From DATEOR01 sp046733475 (GTDB lineage: Bacteria > Actinomycetota > Thermoleophilia > Gaiellales > Gaiellaceae): a DNA stretch of 35,865 nucleotides. The notes beneath the pieces were generated by a model that had not been told where the DNA came from, did no database searches, and worked only from the letters and a program-made list of their open reading frames with translations. The stretch is from NCBI GenBank assembly GCA_046733475.1, contig JBKPPF010000047.1, positions 1-35,865 of the forward strand, given 5' to 3'. The translations under genes were made by a program, and so were the position numbers. Shown in pieces: positions 31,151 through 35,865 of the stretch; positions within the stretch are counted from its first letter, which is position 1; every line of letters starts with the position of its first letter.

Positions 31151-34100
31151 CGGTCGGAAGGACCGAAGGCGCGGCGAAGTGCGGAGGCCGTGCCGCGGAG
31201 GAGGCGCTCGTCCCAGAAGAGGATCGGGCCGTCGACGTTCTCGGCAGTCGCCATCGGGGCGATCAGTCGCCGCCTCGCACGGAGCGCCATCGCGGCGGCT
31301 CCAAGGAAGAGACACGCCAAAAGGACGAGGCCCGCCGTGCGGCGGGCGCTCGAGACCTTCGTCGCGTTGAAGCTCTCGGGCTCCGGTTCGGCCTCGGCCT
31401 CGGGCTCGCCCGCCCCCGCCGTCGTTTCCGGATCGGCCTGGCCCGAATCGGTTAGCGGGGGGTTCGGCGGAAGCGTGGTGGGCGGGGGATACGTCGGCGG
31501 AGGAGTCGTCGAGGGCGGATACGCCGGCGGCGGAGCTGTCGTGTCGCGACTGGTCGAGCGGCTTGCCCGGCCCTTCGAGACCGTGAGCGGGACAGCCGAG
31601 CCGCGGATCACGAACCCGCTCTTACCGGCCGAGACGACGGAGCCCTTGGGGACACTCGTGGAGAACACGTAGCTGATCTTGCCGGCCTTCAGTCCGCGCT
31701 TGGAGAGGGCCGTTTTCGCCCTCGCGAGCGAGAGCTTGGCGACTTTGGGGATGACGACCAGGGTGAAGGTCCTGCCGCTCACGTTGCCGGCCGCATCGCG
31801 GGCCGCGACCTGGAACGAGCGCTTGTCCTTCTGTGAGAAGACGCCCATGTCGACCGAGAGACTCGAGGAGGGGACGGTCTGAGCGAGCGTGCCGTTCACG
31901 TACACCAGATACGCGTCCACGAGGCCGCTGTTATCGGTCGATGCCTTCCAGCTGAGGATGATCCGGCCCGCGACGTTCCTGCCCTGGAAGGACTTCGGCT
32001 TCGTCGGCTTGGCCAGGTCCCGGAGGAGGGTGAAGGTGCCCGAGCTCCTCGTGAGCAGGTGGATGGTGTCGCCGTCCTTGTAGAAGCCGCGCTGAGTCCC
32101 GCCGGGCAGGTTCGTGCCCGCGAGGCGCACGATCGGCTGCCAGGCGGAGCCGTTGAGGACGGCCGGGACGACGTTGCCCGCGCCGTTCGTGAGCGTCAGG
32201 TCGATCGGCTCGTCGAAGCTCGTCACCGCGCCGCCTGCGAGCGCCCAGTATGCCGAGACGGCGTAGACGTCGCCCTGGGCCGTGAAGCCCGAGGAGACCG
32301 AGCCGGCCGGGCTCGGGTCGACCTTCGCGACGAGCCAGTCGCCCACCGGCGCGCCGCTCCAGGCACCTGCGGGGATCCGCAACTGGCCGTCGCCGTTGGT
32401 CATAGCGACGGTCATGGCCGAAGAGGCGAAGGAGTTCTTCTCGATGTACGGATAGTCGCCGCCGGACGTGTTCCAGGCGGTGAAGTGGACGCGGATCGGC
32501 GTGCGGTTTCCGGCCAGGTCCTCGAGCTCGCCGCTCAACGTGTGCGGGCCGGCCGTGAAGGGCTGCGTGAACGTGACCGTGCTGCCGGACCCGGCGCCCG
32601 CGACCGCGCCGCCGTCGATGCTCGAGGCCAAGACGTTCGCGAGATCTTCGTTCGCGGTCACGGAGAGCGAGGCGGCCGACGTGACCGTCGCGCCATCCGA
32701 AGGATCCGAGGAGGAGAGAGTCGGCGCGGTGTTGTCCACGCGCCGGTCGACAACCGCGGACGACGTCGTGGAGTTGCCCGCGTTGTCCGTGACGCGGACG
32801 CGCAGGTCGTAGAGCCCGTCGGCGACACCGGTCGTGTTCCAGGTGGCGGAGACGTTCGTCCACGTGCCGACGCCTGCCGGGGAGCGCTCGTACGTGACGG
32901 TGGCGACGCCCGAGCCCGAGTCCCCGTTCGTCGAGGTCAAATTGACGGTTCCGCGCAGGTTCGCGCCCGGATCGTCTATGACCGCGCTCGGGTTCGTGTT
33001 GTCGACCAGGCGATCCTCAACCACCGTGGAGTCGAACGTGTTGCTCGCGTTGTCGGTGACGACGATGCGCAGGTCGTAGGGGCCGTCGGCGACTCCCGTC
33101 GTGTCCCAGGAAGTCGTGTACGGGGAGGTCGCGTCGGTCGAGATCGTGCTCCACGTTACGGCGTCCGCAGGCGACGACTGGAAGGCGACCTGCTGGACGC
33201 CCACGCCGGTGTCACTGGGCGAGGCGGAGAGGCTGATGGTGCCGCGGAGCGGGCTGCCCGGATCGGCGAGGCCGCCGCCCGGCGGCGTCGCGTCGACCGT
33301 CCACGTGAAGACCGCGGGGCTGGAATCGGTGTTCGTGGCCGCGTCGATCGCGCGCACACGGAAGGTGTGGCTGCCGTCGGCGAGGCCCGTGTATGAGGCC
33401 GTGCTGGTGCAGGAGGCGAACGAGCCGCCGTCGAGCCGGCACTCGAAGGACGAGCTGCTCTCGGTGGACGTGAAGCTGAAGTCGGCGCTCGCACTGCTCG
33501 GATCCGCGGGGCTGGCCGTGATCGACGTGTCGGGTGCGGTCGTGTCGACCGTCCAGGTGTACGTCTGCGGAGCCGCCTCGGCATTGCCGGCGGAGTCGGT
33601 CGCCTGGACGTCGAAGGTGTGGGCGCCCTCGGCCAGGGACGAGTAGCTCTTCGGACTTGAGCACGCCTCGAACGAGCCGACGTCGAGACGGCATTGGAAG
33701 GAGACGCCGGCCTCGCTTGCGCTGAAGTCGAAGCTCGCGCCGGTCGCGTTCGTCGGGTTGTCCGGCGCCGTGTCGATGGTGGTTACCGGGCGCGTCCGGT
33801 CGACGGTGACGTTCACGATGTCCTCGCCGGTGTTCGAGCCGACGTCGGTGGCGACCGCGCGCAGCGCTGCGTTCCCCTCGGCCGGGAGCGACCACGAGGC
33901 CGTGTAGGGCGCCGTCGTGTCAGTGCCGAGGGAGACCCAGTTGCCGGTGGAGCAGTCGTTGCTCGCGTCGTCGCACGTGAAGAACTCGACGCCGGAGACG
34001 TCGCCGTCGGGGCTTGAAGCGGTGACCGTGAACGGATCGGCGTCGCCGAGGTTGACGAATCTGGTCGGCGCGGTGATCGAGACGCTCGGCGCGCCCGCGT

Positions 34101-35865
34101 TCGCCGTCCACGTATGGGTGGCCGGCGTGCCGTCCGGGTTCCCGGCCTGGTCGGTCGCGCGCACCTTGAAGGTGTGGCTGCCTTCACCGAGGCCGGAGTA
34201 GCTCTTCGGGCTCGTGCAGCTCGAGAAGCCGCCGCCGTCGAGCTCGCACTCGAAGGTCGAGCCGGTCTCGGTCGCGGAGAACTGGAAGGCCGGGTTCGGG
34301 CTGGAGTCGGGATCCGGCGGGAAGACGTCGATCGTCGTGTTCGGTGCGGCTGTGTCCACCGTCCACGTGAACTGGGCCGGCGTACCGTCCGTGTTGGCCG
34401 CCTGATCGGTCGCGCGCACCTCGAAGGTGTGGCTGCCGTCACCGAGGCCGGAGTAGCTCTTCGGGCTCGTGCAGCTCGAGAAGCCGCCGCCGTCGAGCTC
34501 GCACTCGAAGGTCGAGCCGGCCTCGCTCGAGGAGAAGGTGAAACTCGCGCCGGTCGCGTTCGTCGGGTCGCTCGGGTTCGTGTCGGTCGTCGTATTCGGC
34601 GCCGTCGTATCCACCGTCCAGGTGAACTGGGCGGGTGAGGGGTCCGCGTTGCCCGCGACGTCCGTGGCGCGCACCTTGAAGGTGTGGCTGCCCTCGGGGA
34701 GCGGGCCGACATAGCTCTTCGGGCTGGTGCACGAAGAGAAGCCGCCGCCGTCGAGCTCGCACTCGAAGGTCGAGCCGGTCTCGGTCGCCGAGAACGCGAA
34801 CGTGGCGCCGGTCGCGTTCGTCGGATCGCTCGGGTTCGTGCCGATGGAAGTGTTCGGCGCGGTCTGGTCGACCTTGACGATGTTGGCAGACGTGTAGACG
34901 GCCTCGTTCGAGACGTGGTCTGAGACGCGGTAGCGGTACTGCGCGCAGGTGTCGGTCGCGACGGGGTCAGGGCTCGTGACAGTCGTCCAGCCGCCGGCGA
35001 AAGCGGCGCACGTTCCGTCCGTGAGGGCGGACGTGCGGCGCTCGAGGGCTCCGGTGGCGGCGTCGACGCCGGAGAGCAGGTCGGTTCCGTTCGAGGTCGA
35101 GACGGTGACCTGCCCGTCCGCGTCGTAGCCGTTCGCGTAGGTGACCGAGCCGCCGGAGGGCGCGGCGTCGTCGGCGGTCACGTCGAAGGTGCTCGACGAG
35201 GTGTTGCCGGCGTTGTCGAAGGCCGTGACGGTCTGCGTGCCGGAGAGGTCGTCGAGCGCGTAGGTCGTCTGGAACGGTGAGACCGAGTCGTCGACGCCGC
35301 CAGGGAAGCGGATCTTGTCGATCGCGGAAAGCGGATCGTTCGAGGTCGCTGCGACGGTGTACGTGCCGGACTGCCCGCTCTTGACGTAGATCGTCGTGCC
35401 GGCCACGTGGGCGAACGCGCTCGACTCGGAGAGCATGAGCGCGGGAGCCGGCGGGTCGGTCAGGTCGATGCGGATCTGCGTGCCGGCGGTCTTGACGGCT
35501 TCGGCGTTGCCGACGCGATCCACCGAGAAGTACTTGATCGTGTAGACGCCGTCCGACGTCAGGTCGACGCTCGTGCCCTGCGACGAGCTCGTCGTCGGGG
35601 CGGAGCCGTCGGTCGTGTAATAGGTCGCCGCGACACCCGCGCCGCCGTCGCTCGGGCTGAGCGTGACGGTCACCGGCGCGTTCCGCCATGCGGAGCCAAT
35701 CGTGCCCGTGTCGTCCGTCGTCGCCGGCCCGCTGGTGTCCGGCGTGACCGTGAACGTGTCGGAGGCGGTCAGCCCGGCGCCGTTGTAGGCGGTGACTGCC
35801 TGGGAGCCCGAGAGGGCGCCGAAGCCGTAGCTCGTGCTGTACGGGCTCGAAGAGACGTCCACCGG
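31147..35865 (-). CDS. Large Ig-repeat, PASTA-like, membrane-anchored surface protein (5' end outside window)
   Basis: At least 1571 codons, open through the right edge. Residues here are counted from the window end. Multiple bacterial Ig-like modules (TVDTTAPNTT-type linkers) include five closely related units of about 85 aa with ECELDGGGFSSC or CRLDxGSF, near 363, 448, 533, 724 and 806. An FN3-like module lies near 1283-1330 and a PASTA-like domain near 1372-1430 (SLARAKTALSKRGLKAGKI). Then come a Pro/Thr-rich wall-spanning stretch (1434-1475), one transmembrane helix (about 1506-1526) and a short basic cytoplasmic tail. Likely an extracellular adhesin or wall-associated stalk; ligand unknown. 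Its TAG overlaps the TSUP stop. Confidence 0.88.
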   Translation of the reverse strand, partial: PVDVSSSPYSTSYGFGALSGSQAVTAYNGAGLTASDTFTVTPDTSGPATTDDTGTIGSAWRNAPVTVTLSPSDGGAGVAATYYTTDGSAPTTSSSQGTSVDLTSDGVYTIKYFSVDRVGNAEAVKTAGTQIRIDLTDPPAPALMLSESSAFAHVAGTTIYVKSGQSGTYTVAATSNDPLSAIDKIRFPGGVDDSVSPFQTTYALDDLSGTQTVTAFDNAGNTSSSTFDVTADDAAPSGGSVTYANGYDADGQVTVSTSNGTDLLSGVDAATGALERRTSALTDGTCAAFAGGWTTVTSPDPVATDTCAQYRYRVSDHVSNEAVYTSANIVKVDQTAPNTSIGTNPSDPTNATGATFAFSATETGSTFECELDGGGFSSCTSPKSYVGPLPEGSHTFKVRATDVAGNADPSPAQFTWTVDTTAPNTTTDTNPSDPTNATGASFTFSSSEAGSTFECELDGGGFSSCTSPKSYSGLGDGSHTFEVRATDQAANTDGTPAQFTWTVDTAAPNTTIDVFPPDPDSSPNPAFQFSATETGSTFECELDGGGFSSCTSPKSYSGLGEGSHTFKVRATDQAGNPDGTPATHTWTANAGAPSVSITAPTRFVNLGDADPFTVTASSPDGDVSGVEFFTCDDASNDCSTGNWVSLGTDTTAPYTASWSLPAEGNAALRAVATDVGSNTGEDIVNVTVDRTRPVTTIDTAPDNPTNATGASFDFSASEAGVSFQCRLDVGSFEACSSPKSYSSLAEGAHTFDVQATDSAGNAEAAPQTYTWTVDTTAPDTSITASPADPSSASADFSFTSTESSSSFECRLDGGSFASCTSTASYTGLADGSHTFRVRAIDAATNTDSSPAVFTWTVDATPPGGGLADPGSPLRGTISLSASPSDTGVGVQQVAFQSSPADAVTWSTISTDATSPYTTSWDTTGVADGPYDLRIVVTDNASNTFDSTVVEDRLVDNTNPSAVIDDPGANLRGTVNLTSTNGDSGSGVATVTYERSPAGVGTWTNVSATWNTTGVADGLYDLRVRVTDNAGNSTTSSAVVDRRVDNTAPTLSSSDPSDGATVTSAASLSVTANEDLANVLASSIDGGAVAGAGSGSTVTFTQPFTAGPHTLSGELEDLAGNRTPIRVHFTAWNTSGGDYPYIEKNSFASSAMTVAMTNGDGQLRIPAGAWSGAPVGDWLVAKVDPSPAGSVSSGFTAQGDVYAVSAYWALAGGAVTSFDEPIDLTLTNGAGNVVPAVLNGSAWQPIVRLAGTNLPGGTQRGFYKDGDTIHLLTRSSGTFTLLRDLAKPTKPKSFQGRNVAGRIILSWKASTDNSGLVDAYLVYVNGTLAQTVPSSSLSVDMGVFSQKDKRSFQVAARDAAGNVSGRTFTLVVIPKVAKLSLARAKTALSKRGLKAGKISYVFSTSVPKGSVVSAGKSGFVIRGSAVPLTVSKGRASRSTSRDTTAPPPAYPPSTTPPPTYPPPTTLPPNPPLTDSGQADPETTAGAGEPEAEAEPEPESFNATKVSSARRTAGLVLLACLFLGAAAMALRARRRLIAPMATAENVDGPILFWDERLLRGTASALRRAFGPSDR
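34185..34778. repeat. Near-identical DNA repeats within the surface-protein gene
   Basis: Positions 34185-34265 and 34440-34520 read identically over 81 bp, exactly 255 bp (85 codons) apart. A third unit shares 38 bp (34741-34778). They encode the GSHTF...ECELDGGGFSSC repeats. Confidence 0.85.

Noticed and set aside
34185..34778. Possible CRISPR or insertion-related direct repeats
   Set aside because: Repeats are 255 bp apart, in frame, and encode homologous Ig-like units; no transposase or terminal inverted repeats.
1..35865. tRNA, rRNA, prophage, transposon or defence system
   Set aside because: No sequence resembling tRNA or rRNA, integrase, transposase or known defence genes was recognised; the gaps are mostly too short to hold any.

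Overview
The window is about 36 kb of very GC-rich, gene-dense bacterial DNA with short gaps, frequent GTG starts and many ATGA/GTGA stop-start overlaps. Gene content (two-part acyl-CoA carboxylases, bifunctional trpCF, DUF4389 and DUF4242 proteins, small Cys-motif proteins, Ig-repeat surface proteins) fits an actinomycete, most likely class Thermoleophilia (Gaiellales/Solirubrobacterales). That placement is inference from protein style; no rRNA or tRNA gene was seen.

Layout. 1-3081 (minus): partial DUF4242 protein, acyl-CoA dehydrogenase, M17 leucyl aminopeptidase. 3082-4917 (plus): small unknown protein, MFS transporter, SCP2 protein. 4914-8469 (minus): enoyl-CoA hydratase, biotin carboxylase/BCCP, pdxH, DJ-1/PfpI. 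8518-9375 (plus): DapA-family lyase. 9372-9698 (minus): small Cys-motif protein. 9767-10747 (plus): ECF sigma factor with a membrane segment and Pro-rich tail. 10737-12445 (minus): methylcrotonyl-CoA carboxylase beta and a coupled 48-aa protein. 12566-16219 (minus): P1/DmpA peptidase, CheR-PAS, CheB. 16269-17196 (plus): Cys-rich protein and a frameshifted Cys-motif paralogue. 17180-23112 (minus): complete trp operon trpL-E-G-D-CF-B-A with an attenuator. 23175-28645 (plus): DUF4389 protein, M48 peptidase, thiolase, YihY/BrkB protein, 3-hydroxyacyl-CoA dehydrogenase. 28710-31150 (plus): two or three broken genes around an intact pduO. 31147 to the right edge (minus): a large Ig-repeat, PASTA, membrane-anchored surface protein cut by the window end.

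How the genes fit together. The acyl-CoA dehydrogenase, hydratase and both methylcrotonyl-CoA carboxylase subunits look like a leucine/isovalerate (Liu) pathway scattered over three transcription units. Thiolase and 3-hydroxyacyl-CoA dehydrogenase would serve beta-oxidation or acetoacetyl-CoA metabolism. The trp operon makes tryptophan from chorismate. Its promoter, Trp-rich leader peptide and intrinsic terminator can all be read, so attenuation is the best supported regulatory system in the window.

The most notable oddities are the trp attenuator, a TrpF domain lacking its usual catalytic segment, the membrane-tethered sigma factor, genes whose conserved N-termini have no ATG/GTG/TTG start, repeated -10-like boxes 6-9 nt before start codons, three convergent gene pairs sharing a CTAG stop, and a cluster of frameshifted genes at 28.7-31.15 kb.
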